From: Candidatus Gastranaerophilales bacterium
GTDB lineage: Bacteria; Cyanobacteriota; Vampirovibrionia; Gastranaerophilales; Gastranaerophilaceae
Assembly: GCA_900768915.1 (NCBI GenBank)
Contig: CAAGEQ010000018.1
Span: 1-19,846, forward strand
DNA length: 19,846 nucleotides
Direction: 5' to 3'
Of this stretch, positions 13,568 through 19,846 are shown piece after piece. A program made the position numbers and the translations under genes. The notes under the pieces were generated by a model. The model saw only the letters and a list, made by a program, of their open reading frames with translations, was not told where the DNA came from and did not search any database. Within the stretch, counting starts at the first letter, position 1, and each line of letters starts with the position of its first letter.

Positions 13568-14941
13568 ATGTCTGTATCATTGAATACTAATGAGATTCAA
13601 GTTTCCAATACACAATCAGTTAAATCGTCTGAAACTAAAAGAGATGATAAATCAAAATTTTTAACTCCAATACAAACAAAAATTGCTATTGGTACGAGTT
13701 TGGCAGCATTGGCTACTGTTGGTATTTATCTTGCAACAAGAGGTAAAAATTCTAAAAACACCTCAAAAATTAGTAAAGAAATTATAGAACATGATAAATC
13801 TTCTGTAAATGCTCAAGTTGCACAACCGAATATGAAAATGAATGATGGTGCAAAATTTGAATATGATAAGGTTAAGTCTACTTGTGATGGTGAAATTTCA
13901 GTTATCGTAAATGATAGTAAAAATAAAACATTGCAAGAGATGGCTGAATATTATGCCCAAGAAGAAAAAATATCTTCATTTCCGAAGTTATTAGAAAATT
14001 TTCAAGATGAAATACAATCAAAAACTGTAAAGGATTTGTGGGATATTAGTTTTTCTATATCAAAAGAAAAAGATAAGTTCGTAAAATTGGCAAAAGATAG
14101 ATATGGAGCAAATTCAAAAAATGTAAAGGATTTGTGGAATATTAGTTTTCCTATATCAAAAGAAAAAGATAAGTTCGTAAATTTGGCAAAAGATAGATAT
14201 GGAGCAAATTCAAAAAAAATAAATGTTGTTCATCCACGTTTTAGTTATACGCATAAAAAAAATGATATAAGTGATATTACTAGTTCTTACTTAAATCGTG
14301 AAGAACTTGCAGAATATAAATATTTAGAACAAAAGCATAAATTGATAAAAGAGCAAATACAAAATAAGAAAAAATTTATTTTGAATAAAATAGAATCGAA
14401 AGGTGATAAATCTGTAAATTGTGAAACAGTAGATGAATATGTAGAAAATTCAAAACAATTAAATGCATTGGGTACATATTATGATGCTTATCCATATAAT
14501 GATTTATTAAGAAAAGGTGAAAAATTAGATTCTAAAGCAATTGAAGAAATAAAAGCAATGGATGAAATATTTAATATGGCACCACCTCTAAAAAATGATG
14601 CTGTTGTGTATAGGGCTGTTCATGGTAGTAATTTAGGAATTGAATCACAAAATAATTTTGTAGAATCTCTAAAAGAAGGAATGATTATTACTGATAAATC
14701 ATATCTTTCAACGGCTGCGACTTCTGATAATCCACAATTTTTGCAATTCGCAGATTGTGCTATTGATAATAGTTTTGGTGGTTTAATGAGAATTAAACTT
14801 CCAAAGGGTACAAAAGGTATTTATGGTGGTTATGATGAGTATTTATTGCCACGTAATAGTCAAATAAAAATAAATAAAATGGAAGTAGTTGATGGTGTAA
14901 AAATTATGGATTGTGAATATATATTACCTAATATAAATTAG
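13568..14941 (+). CDS. Putative ADP-ribosyltransferase with N-terminal membrane anchor
   Basis: ADP-ribosyltransferase toxins move ADP-ribose from NAD+ to a target protein. The C-terminal 120 residues of this 457-residue protein fit the R-S-E class (ADPrib_exo_Tox-like): VVYRAV with Arg349, then EGMIITDKSYLSTAATS with the Ser-Thr motif at 381-382, then IYGGYDEYLLPRNSQIKI with the likely catalytic Glu424. The residue two before Glu424 is Tyr422, not the Glu or Gln common in arginine-targeting enzymes. Residues 1-60 are the shared module with a hydrophobic helix at 38-57. Residues 154-217 are two nearly identical 32-residue repeats, and 240-290 look helical or coiled-coil. No immunity gene is evident. 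A host- or competitor-directed effector is inference; a non-secreted regulatory ART is possible. Confidence 0.8.
   Translation: MSVSLNTNEIQVSNTQSVKSSETKRDDKSKFLTPIQTKIAIGTSLAALATVGIYLATRGKNSKNTSKISKEIIEHDKSSVNAQVAQPNMKMNDGAKFEYDKVKSTCDGEISVIVNDSKNKTLQEMAEYYAQEEKISSFPKLLENFQDEIQSKTVKDLWDISFSISKEKDKFVKLAKDRYGANSKNVKDLWNISFPISKEKDKFVNLAKDRYGANSKKINVVHPRFSYTHKKNDISDITSSYLNREELAEYKYLEQKHKLIKEQIQNKKKFILNKIESKGDKSVNCETVDEYVENSKQLNALGTYYDAYPYNDLLRKGEKLDSKAIEEIKAMDEIFNMAPPLKNDAVVYRAVHGSNLGIESQNNFVESLKEGMIITDKSYLSTAATSDNPQFLQFADCAIDNSFGGLMRIKLPKGTKGIYGGYDEYLLPRNSQIKINKMEVVDGVKIMDCEYILPNIN
14026..14217 (+). repeat. Tandem 96-bp duplication inside the ART gene
   Basis: Two 96-bp units begin at 14026 and 14122 and encode two 32-residue copies, VKDLWDISFSISKEKDKFV and onward, that differ at only four or five residues. 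The period is a multiple of three, so the frame is kept. High nucleotide identity points to a recent duplication. Confidence 0.9.
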
Positions 14942-15040
14942 TCGTATTGTGAATTAAAGTTACTATTTTATAAAAGTTTTTATTTCGTTAGCAAAATAAA
15001 TTTTTTACGGACTTTTATTATACTGAAATGGAAGGTGTGT

Positions 15041-16120
15041 ATGTTAAAAATAAATAATGTTTATAATAATGAAATACAACAAAAATCAGTGAATTTTAAA
15101 GGTTGTTGTGATTGTGATGATAAAGCGCAATCTCATAAAACAGCATTTAAAGTTGGTTTGGCTACTGCTGCGACTGCAGTTTCTGCAGCGGTTGTTGGTG
15201 GATTGTTGTTTAAAAAAGGTGTTTTAGGAAATAATGTTTCCAAGGAAATTAAAACATTAAAAAAATCATTGCAAGAAACTATTGAAAACCAAAGAAAAAA
15301 TGAATCTTTGAAAGAATTTTTTGATCCAGAAATTTTACAAGGTTATGTGGATAAAACTTCAAAACTAGGCAAAAAAGAACAATTGGAACAATTAAAGGAT
15401 ATTCATTCTACATTTAATGATTCAAGAAGAATGAGTTTGGAAATTGGTTTGCGTCAACCAAAAGAGTTGTTTAATACATCAAAATTACCAAAGGAAGTTA
15501 ATGATGCAATTAGTGCTAAAGATGAATATATAGCAATAAAAGAATATGTAAAATACTGTGATAGTTTGTTTTCACCGGCAGAAACAAAGGGTAAATCTGT
15601 TCAAGATGCGATAATAGATGTGGTTGGTAAAAAGAGTTATGTAAAACCTCATAATTATGACTTATCAAAAGAGGCTGATAGAATTGGAACAGTTCAATAT
15701 ACTGGTGGTAGTGGTTATATCAATGTAACAGTTACATCTGATAACATGATTCCGAGTAGACTAAATTCAAATACTGTAACATTGTTTAATGGTAATGAAT
15801 ATAATAATATGGAAGTTTTGAGAATGCGTGATAAAAATAATGTTAATTCATTCTCTTTGGGTAAAGGTGTGACAGAAGATGGTAAACCTTTTGTATCCAT
15901 TAGTTATGCAGATGAGGCAAGAGTTGATGCAAGTAATACTCTTTGTTTGTTATCACCAAATAGTGAACTAACTCCGGCTCAAAAGGATTTATTATCGTTA
16001 CAAAACGCAGGTGATGATTTTAGTATAAAAACATTGAAATATGCAACATTTGGTCCACATAAAACAGACTTCAATGTTATTTTGTCAGTTGTTCAAGATT
16101 TAGCATCAAAAGTTAAATAG
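15041..16120 (+). CDS. Hypothetical protein with N-terminal membrane segment
   Basis: I do not recognise this 359-residue protein. GGAAGG at 15030-15035 fits an ATG at 15041 (5-nt gap) better than the GTG at 15035. The N-terminus has a short polar segment with a VNFKGCCDCDD stretch containing three cysteines close together, then a hydrophobic helix at about 35-60 (VGLATAATAVSAAVVGGLLF), then a helical, Lys/Glu-rich region to about 125. The rest (about 190-350) looks like a folded domain with SGYINVTVTSDNMIPSR and GKPFVSISYADEARVD. The order, short tail then helix then soluble domain, matches the two genes before it, although the sequences differ. It ends at the strong terminator 16136-16169. 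It could be another effector-like or surface protein. Confidence 0.7.
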   Translation: MLKINNVYNNEIQQKSVNFKGCCDCDDKAQSHKTAFKVGLATAATAVSAAVVGGLLFKKGVLGNNVSKEIKTLKKSLQETIENQRKNESLKEFFDPEILQGYVDKTSKLGKKEQLEQLKDIHSTFNDSRRMSLEIGLRQPKELFNTSKLPKEVNDAISAKDEYIAIKEYVKYCDSLFSPAETKGKSVQDAIIDVVGKKSYVKPHNYDLSKEADRIGTVQYTGGSGYINVTVTSDNMIPSRLNSNTVTLFNGNEYNNMEVLRMRDKNNVNSFSLGKGVTEDGKPFVSISYADEARVDASNTLCLLSPNSELTPAQKDLLSLQNAGDDFSIKTLKYATFGPHKTDFNVILSVVQDLASKVK

Positions 16121-16135
16121 TTATACTTTATAAAT

Positions 16136-16169
16136 AAAAAAAGAGTAACTAATTTGTTACTCTTTTTTT
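16136..16169. terminator. Bidirectional terminator between convergent genes
   Basis: A perfect 14-bp stem pairs A7-GAGTAAC (16136-16149) with GTTACTC-T7 (16156-16169) around a 6-nt loop. The A-run and T-run provide a U-tract on either strand, so it can serve both the + gene ending at 16120 and the minus gene ending at 16168. Confidence 0.92.
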
Positions 16170-16647
16170 ATGCTGTTTTGGTAATATCTGCAGTTGAATA
16201 TTTAATAACTTTTGATAGGTCGTTGAGTGATAGTTCAACTTGGTAGCCGATTTTACCTCCACTAAAAATAATTGTGTTGAAATTCTTTGCAGTTTCATCA
16301 ATTACTGTTGTGAAGAATTTCTTCATACCAATAGGTGAGCAACCACCATGGATATATCCAGTTGTAGGTAACAAATCTTTTAATTTTAGCATTTCTATTG
16401 ATTTTTCATTTACACTTTTTGCTGCTTTTTTAAGGTCTAGTTCTTTTGCTACTGGTATAACAAAAACGTAGTATTTCTTAGTTTTACTAACTGTTACTAG
16501 AGTTTTAAATACTTGTTCTGGATTTTGGTTTAGAACTGTTGCAACTTCAATTCCACTTATTGCATCTGTATCTGTGTAACTATAGTGTTTGTAATTAATC
16601 TTGAAATTATCAAGTATTCTCATTACGTTTGTTTTATGTTTATCCAT
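16168..16647 (-). CDS. ybaK: Cys-tRNA(Pro)/Cys-tRNA(Cys) deacylase, YbaK/EbsC family
   Basis: YbaK hydrolyses Cys-tRNA(Pro), which prolyl-tRNA synthetase makes by mistake, so it is a trans-acting proofreading enzyme. The 159-residue protein has the full family pattern: KTNVMRILD near the start, VFKTLV with Lys48 matching the conserved lysine, PVAKELDLKKAAK (65-77), TGYIHGGCSPIGMKK (96-110), and a C-terminal SGGKIGYQVELSLNDL. GGAG precedes the ATG at 16647, and a candidate promoter lies at 16681-16710. It is the only housekeeping-like gene in the island, on the opposite strand to its neighbours. Confidence 0.95.
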   Translation of the reverse strand: MDKHKTNVMRILDNFKINYKHYSYTDTDAISGIEVATVLNQNPEQVFKTLVTVSKTKKYYVFVIPVAKELDLKKAAKSVNEKSIEMLKLKDLLPTTGYIHGGCSPIGMKKFFTTVIDETAKNFNTIIFSGGKIGYQVELSLNDLSKVIKYSTADITKTA

Positions 16648-16680
16648 AGTTTTATCTCCGTAAATATATTAGTATAAAAA

Positions 16681-16710
16681 TATATAAATTTGTATTATTT
16701 GGACTGGCAA
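16681..16710 (-). promoter_or_regulatory. Candidate promoter for ybaK
   Basis: On the minus strand TTGCCA (16705-16710) and TATATA (16681-16686) are 18 bases apart. This places the start about 27 nt before the ATG, leaving room for the GGAG site. The region is AT-rich, so chance matches at the -10 are likely. Confidence 0.4.
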
Positions 16711-16739
16711 ATTATTTTTTATTTGTGTTTTATATATGT

Positions 16740-17435
16740 ATGAAAATATCAACAATATTTACTCCTATTAAAAAATGTTTTACAAAATTTCAACATTCAG
16801 AAACGTCACAATCTAGTGTAAAGATGGCTGATAGTACTATTAATGGATTAGAATTATTGGGCGAACAAAATAGAGTATTTATAAGACCTAAAAATCAAGT
16901 AGAACCGTTACAAACAGAGTTTAACAGTACTAAAGATATGTATGCTTATGCAAAGGGCAGATGTGTTGATGCTTTAAAATCTAAAACTCCTTATGAACAT
17001 ACTGTTTTGGTTGATACAAAAGAAAACAAAGTTTTGGCAGAATATGTTGGAGATGAAAATAATTGTAAAATTGATAATTTTGATATGCTTGTAAAAAATC
17101 CTGATTATACAATATTAGTACATGGACACCCAAATAGTTATCCATTAAGTGGTGTTGATGTTAGTTTATTGATGAAATATAATGTTAATCAAGTTATGGC
17201 TGTAAATGAAAAAGGTGAATTTTCTTTGGTTGCAAAACGATTGGAACGTCCTACTGAAAAAGTTATAAATAATACAAAAGATAATTACTTGAAAGAGTTG
17301 TCATATATTGGTGAAGATTTTTATGGACATACAGATAGTGAATTATACAAGGTTATGTGTCACGAAAATTTGAAGCATAATGCTGATAATATGGGTTTAA
17401 GATATTTAACTAATTATTTTTATTTAAAAAAATAG
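16740..17435 (+). CDS. Putative JAMM/MPN-type metalloprotease-like protein
   Basis: The 231-residue protein contains LVHGHPNSYPLSGVDVSLL, which fits the JAMM zinc-binding motif HxHPx-(n)-SxxD, with His128, His130, Ser137 and Asp140 (numbered from the ATG at 16740). The preceding strand segment EHTVLVDTKENKVLAEYVGDE offers Glu residues for the usual upstream catalytic position, but which one serves is unclear. JAMM domains occur in deubiquitinases, in RadC-like proteins and in polymorphic toxin systems. No signal peptide is obvious. The frame is open from a GTG at 16725, and neither start has a clear Shine-Dalgarno site. It is the last island gene before rpsH. A peptidase or isopeptidase role is inference. 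Confidence 0.65.
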   Translation: MKISTIFTPIKKCFTKFQHSETSQSSVKMADSTINGLELLGEQNRVFIRPKNQVEPLQTEFNSTKDMYAYAKGRCVDALKSKTPYEHTVLVDTKENKVLAEYVGDENNCKIDNFDMLVKNPDYTILVHGHPNSYPLSGVDVSLLMKYNVNQVMAVNEKGEFSLVAKRLERPTEKVINNTKDNYLKELSYIGEDFYGHTDSELYKVMCHENLKHNADNMGLRYLTNYFYLKK

Positions 17436-17640
17436 TAATATATTGTAAAGAAGAAATTGCATTATTATTATGTTTGATATAATATTATTTTGTTGACTGC
17501 CGAAGCACGTTCAGAGTGAGTGTTCACTAATAGGGCAAAATTAATTCGGTAAGAACGAGTAGAAGGTATCAAATAGGTTGACGGTTCAGTCTGTAATGTA
17601 GTCAAAACCGTTTGGTGACCGCAAGAGAAAAGGAAAAATT
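17436..17640 (+). promoter_or_regulatory. Promoter and structured leader of rpsH
   Basis: A TATAAT at 17478-17483 with TTGCAT 15 bases upstream (17457-17462) is a candidate promoter, letting the rest of the spc genes be expressed apart from the island. The leader holds an AGTGA-GTGT-TCACT hairpin (17515-17528) and ACGGTT/AACCGT (17581-17586 and 17606-17611). TTGAC occurs at 17493 and 17578, and GCCGAA at 17499. S8 is the autoregulator of the spc operon in E. coli, so an S8-responsive leader is conceivable but not shown. Confidence 0.5.
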
Positions 17641-18036
17641 ATGAACACAGATCCTATAGCAGATATGCTAACAAGAATCAGAAATGCTAATACTGTTTTA
17701 TTACCAACAGTTGAAATGCCATCTTCAAAATTAAAAGTGGCTTTAGCAAAATTGTTGAAATCTGAAGGTTTCATCGTTGATTATTCTGAAAGAGCAGAAG
17801 GTGCTTTCAAATATTTAACAATTGAACTTAAATATGATGAAAAACACAAACCTGTTATTACAAACTTAAAAAGAGTTTCAAGACCTGGTTTGAGAAACTA
17901 TAGTAAATCTAAAAACTTACCACAAGTATATGGTGGTTTAGGTATTGCTGTTGTATCTACAAGCAAAGGCTTATTAACAGATAGAAAAGCTCGTAAAGAA
18001 AACTTAGGTGGCGAAGTTCTTTGCTACGTTTGGTAG
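17641..18036 (+). CDS. rpsH: 30S ribosomal protein S8
   Basis: S8 binds helix 21 of 16S rRNA and is a key assembly protein. The 131-residue protein starts MNTDPIADMLTRIRNAN and has MPSSKLKVALAKLLKSEGFI, KRVSRPGLR and the C-terminal GIAVVSTSKGLLTDRKARKENLGGEVLCYVW, all diagnostic. AAAAGGAAAAATT precedes the ATG. Elsewhere it usually follows S14 directly; here the island separates them. Confidence 0.98.
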   Translation: MNTDPIADMLTRIRNANTVLLPTVEMPSSKLKVALAKLLKSEGFIVDYSERAEGAFKYLTIELKYDEKHKPVITNLKRVSRPGLRNYSKSKNLPQVYGGLGIAVVSTSKGLLTDRKARKENLGGEVLCYVW

Positions 18037-18192
18037 TGAATTTTGCTAGGTGAAATTCTTAAAAATAATGAAATCTTTTTATAAAAGGTTACGATTTTAA
18101 AAAGAGTTTTTTTCTAACTTAAGTTTAAAAGTAAATTACAAACAGTACGGTTCAATTGACAGAAAAGCCGTATATTAGAAAAGGAGAAAAAT
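18037..18192 (+). promoter_or_regulatory. rpsH-rplF spacer
   Basis: A 156-nt AT-rich spacer without an ORF. It contains TTGACA at 18156-18161, but no -10 hexamer at the right distance, and it ends in AAAGGAGAAAA before rplF. A weak local promoter or an RNA element is possible. Confidence 0.3.
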
Positions 18193-18732
18193 ATGTCACG
18201 TATCGGTAAAAAACCAGTTGAAATTCCTTCAGGTGTTGAAGTTAAATTAGACGGTCAAACAATTACAGTAAAAGGACCAAAAGGTACTGAAACAGTTACT
18301 GTAAGAGATGAAATAAAAATGAGTGTTCAAGATAATCATATTATTTTAGAACCATTAAATGATGAAAGAAAAACAGGTGCTTTACATGGTTTGTCAAGAA
18401 CTTTAGTTGCAAATGCTATTGAAGGTGTAAGTAAAGGCTTTGAAAAGAAATTAGAAATTCAAGGTGTTGGTTACAGAGCAAATATGGAAGGTACAAAATT
18501 AAATCTTGTATTAGGTTTTTCACACCCTGTATTAATTGATCCTCCAGAAGGTATTACAATTACTGTAGATGCTAATACAAAGATTTCTGTAAAAGGTTCA
18601 AACAAACAAACTGTTGGTGATGTAGCTGCAGCAATCAGAAGTAAACGTCCACCTGAAGTTTACAAAGGAAAAGGTGTAAGATACGAAGGTGAATACATCA
18701 GACGTAAAGCTGGTAAAGCAGGTAAGAAATAG
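18193..18732 (+). CDS. rplF: 50S ribosomal protein L6
   Basis: L6 lies near the factor-binding site of the 50S subunit. The 179-residue protein starts MSRIGKKPVEIPSGVEV and has the two repeated folds of the family, with KGPKGTET in the first. The second carries KLEIQGVGYRANMEG, LNLVLGFSHPV and the C-terminal IRSKRPPEVYKGKGVRYEGEYIRRKAGKAGKK. AAAGGAG precedes the ATG. Confidence 0.98.
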   Translation: MSRIGKKPVEIPSGVEVKLDGQTITVKGPKGTETVTVRDEIKMSVQDNHIILEPLNDERKTGALHGLSRTLVANAIEGVSKGFEKKLEIQGVGYRANMEGTKLNLVLGFSHPVLIDPPEGITITVDANTKISVKGSNKQTVGDVAAAIRSKRPPEVYKGKGVRYEGEYIRRKAGKAGKK

Positions 18733-18746
18733 AAATTAGCCCATAT

Positions 18747-18775
18747 AAACCCTTAGTCACTGACTAAGAAGGTTT
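18747..18775 (+). other. Hairpin between rplF and rplR
   Basis: AAACC-CTTAGTC (18747-18758), a 3-nt loop, and GACTAAG-AA-GGTTT (18762-18775) form a 12-bp stem with a 2-nt bulge. It stands just before the AAAGGAG site of rplR. No U-tract follows, so it is more likely to influence translation or processing than to terminate. Confidence 0.65.
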
Positions 18776-18793
18776 GGGTAAAGGAGAAAGAAA

Positions 18794-19162
18794 ATGATTA
18801 AACAAGAAATAAGAAAACCAAAAGTACAAAAAAGACACAAATCTATTAGGGTTAAATTGTCAGGTACATCTGAATTCCCAAGATTGGCTGTTTATAGAAG
18901 TACAAAACATATTTATGCACAAGTTATCGATGATGAAAAACATGTTACATTAGCATCTGCTTCATCAAATGATAAAGATTTACGTGCAGAATTAGGTCAT
19001 GGCGGCAATATTGAAGCAGCGAAAGCAGTTGGTAAAGCAGTTGCAGAAAAGGCTTTAAAAGCCGGTATTAAATCTATCGTATTCGATAGAGGTGGCTTCT
19101 TATATCACGGAAGAATTGCAGCATTGGCTGATGCAGCAAGAGAAGCTGGTCTAGAATTCTAA
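18794..19162 (+). CDS. rplR: 50S ribosomal protein L18
   Basis: L18 binds 5S rRNA in the central protuberance. The 122-residue protein has RLAVYRSTKHIYAQVIDD, AAKAVGKAVAEKALKAGI and the C-terminal VFDRGGFLYHGRIAALADAAREAGLEF, which is diagnostic. AAAGGAG precedes the ATG. S5 normally follows, but here a strong terminator comes next. Confidence 0.98.
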   Translation: MIKQEIRKPKVQKRHKSIRVKLSGTSEFPRLAVYRSTKHIYAQVIDDEKHVTLASASSNDKDLRAELGHGGNIEAAKAVGKAVAEKALKAGIKSIVFDRGGFLYHGRIAALADAAREAGLEF

Positions 19163-19215
19163 TTGATAGATGATTGTATGCAAATATAATTAGCCTAATT
19201 CAATAAGAAACTGTA

Positions 19216-19256
19216 ATATAACTCTTACATTTTATATGTAGGAGTTATATTTTTAT
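19216..19256 (+). terminator. Terminator after rplR
   Basis: A 15-bp stem with one G-U wobble (19216-19230 with 19236-19250) and a TTTAT loop is followed by TTTTTAT. It ends the second ribosomal transcription unit after L18. Confidence 0.85.
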
Positions 19257-19261
19257 AAAAC

Positions 19262-19289
19262 AAAAAGACAGGTTTTAGCCTGCCTTTTT
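19262..19289 (-). terminator. Terminator of the ribbon-helix-helix gene
   Basis: AAAAAG-A-CAGG (19262-19272) pairs with CCTG-C-CTTTTT (19279-19289), with one mismatch and a 6-nt loop. Read on the minus strand it ends in CTTTTTGTTTT, suiting the minus-strand gene that stops at 19317. It can also act on the + strand. Confidence 0.75.
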
Positions 19290-19316
19290 TATTTTGTTTG
19301 TAATTGTTCCCGTTGT

Positions 19317-19505
19317 CTAATCTAGTAGCGCCTCTAATAATTCTGCATTCTTTTGTGCATATGCAGTATTTCTTACTCTGTTACGATGAATGTAAGTTCT
19401 AAGTGCTTCTCTAATCAATTCAGATCTTGAGCGATTTTCGTTATCTGCTACACCATCGATTTCGTCTAAAAACTTTTCAGGCATTGAAATTAAAACTTTT
19501 GCCAT
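19317..19505 (-). CDS. Small ribbon-helix-helix (CopG/Arc-type) DNA-binding protein
   Basis: The 62-residue protein has the ribbon-helix-helix layout: a short beta strand (AKVLISMP), helix A (EKFLDEIDGVADNE) and the RSRSELIREALRTYIHRN segment typical of helix B. Such proteins dimerise and bind operator DNA, and many are antitoxins or autoregulators. AAGGAG at 19515-19520 is 9 nt from the ATG at 19505 and only 3 nt from an upstream in-frame TTG, so MAKV is chosen. The tail (YAQKNAELLEALLD) is helical and could contact a partner. No toxin gene is visible in the 188 bases downstream or in the upstream 340 bases, so it is either a solitary regulator or its partner lies outside the window. Confidence 0.85.
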   Translation of the reverse strand: MAKVLISMPEKFLDEIDGVADNENRSRSELIREALRTYIHRNRVRNTAYAQKNAELLEALLD

Positions 19506-19511
19506 AATCAA

Positions 19512-19846
19512 ATTCTCCTTATATATCCTTTGTACCCTGTAAATTTTATCTTATGTATATATAAAGTATATCTATTATTGAAAATTGCTAAATTTGATAT
19601 ATGCTTGTTACATTTCGTAATATTTATATACTTTTAATTTGTTCAATTATTACTCATCATTTCTTTGATTATGTTGTTTTCAACAACAAACAATAAATAC
19701 GTCACTATGTATCTAAAAAACATACTTATTCATTATTGTAACGAAATGTAAACAAATTATAATAAAATCCTAAAGTTTTGAAAAAAGTATCCGTCATGCA
19801 TGTAGTAAAGGAATACATATACAGATTAGGGATATCTGTAAATAAG
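19512..19846. other. Intergenic region with promoter-like elements
   Basis: No believable ORF. The TTGTTACATTTCGTAA at 19605-19620 reads TTACGAAATGTAACAA on the minus strand, towards the ribbon-helix-helix gene. On the + strand TTGTAACGAAATGTAAACAA (19736-19755) carries the 10-bp-spaced GTAA pair and is followed by TATAAT at 19758-19763. A TACAGAT/ATCTGTA hairpin (19820-19840) lies near the window edge. A + strand gene beyond the edge is probably driven from here. Confidence 0.45.

Noticed and set aside
13568..14941. Toxin-immunity pair with the next gene as immunity protein
   Set aside because: The gene at 15041 has its own membrane helix and ribosome-binding site after a 99-nt gap and lacks features of known immunity proteins; nothing supports the pairing.
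15035..15040. GTG at 15035 as the start of the anchored hypothetical
   Set aside because: It overlaps the GGAAGG site; the ATG at 15041 is better placed.
11799..17640. Prophage or transposon as the source of the island
   Set aside because: No integrase, transposase, phage structural gene, tRNA attachment site or flanking direct repeat was seen.
19506..19511. TTG at 19511 as the start of the ribbon-helix-helix protein
   Set aside because: The AAGGAG site is 3 nt away, too close; the ATG at 19505 has a 9-nt gap.

Overview
The window is AT-rich bacterial chromosome carrying an S10/spc-type ribosomal protein cluster, all on the + strand, with accessory genes around and inside it. S10 and L2 read like cyanobacterial-type proteins: S10 ends in a DLPAGVDIEVKL tail, and L2 has an EITTSTPEKSL segment near its N-terminus. 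The low G+C, the folate-dependent tRNA methylase TrmFO and the many small Asn/Gly-rich or single-TM hypothetical proteins fit a non-photosynthetic, host-associated member of the Cyanobacteriota (Gastranaerophilales/Vampirovibrionia-like). That placement is inference from memory; no search was run.

Layout. 1-210: an array of a 73-74 bp double-hairpin repeat. 307-1614: trmFO. 1741-2602: a tandem pair of paralogous glycine-rich small membrane proteins, closed by a terminator hairpin lying inside the 3' end of the convergent EamA-type transporter gene (2629-3549, minus). 3703-4305: an Asn-rich hypothetical. 4400-11798: rpsJ, rplC, rplD, rplW, rplB, rpsS, rplV, rpsC, rplP, rpmC, rpsQ, rplN, rplX, rplE, rpsN. 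Genes from rplB to rplE are tightly packed. rpsJ, rplC, rplD and rplB are each preceded by 150-270 nt leaders rich in hairpins.

11799-17640: the cluster is interrupted between S14 and S8 by about 5.8 kb of accessory DNA. A perfect 30-bp palindromic terminator follows S14. Then come two genes with nearly the same promoter-leader region and first 60 residues but unrelated C-termini: a gene ending in YENG-like repeats with a decayed 3' extension, and a putative ADP-ribosyltransferase. The first of the pair has nine ATATG repeats at its predicted transcription start. Next are a membrane-anchored hypothetical, a YbaK-type Cys-tRNA(Pro) deacylase on the minus strand, and a putative JAMM metalloprotease-like protein. 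The ART and JAMM genes look like effector-type activities, and this island is the most interesting part of the window.

17641-19162: rpsH, rplF and rplR resume the cluster behind a separate leader. It ends after L18 at a strong terminator, where S5 would usually follow. A small ribbon-helix-helix protein gene lies convergent at 19317-19505, and the final 340 bases are intergenic with promoter-like elements.
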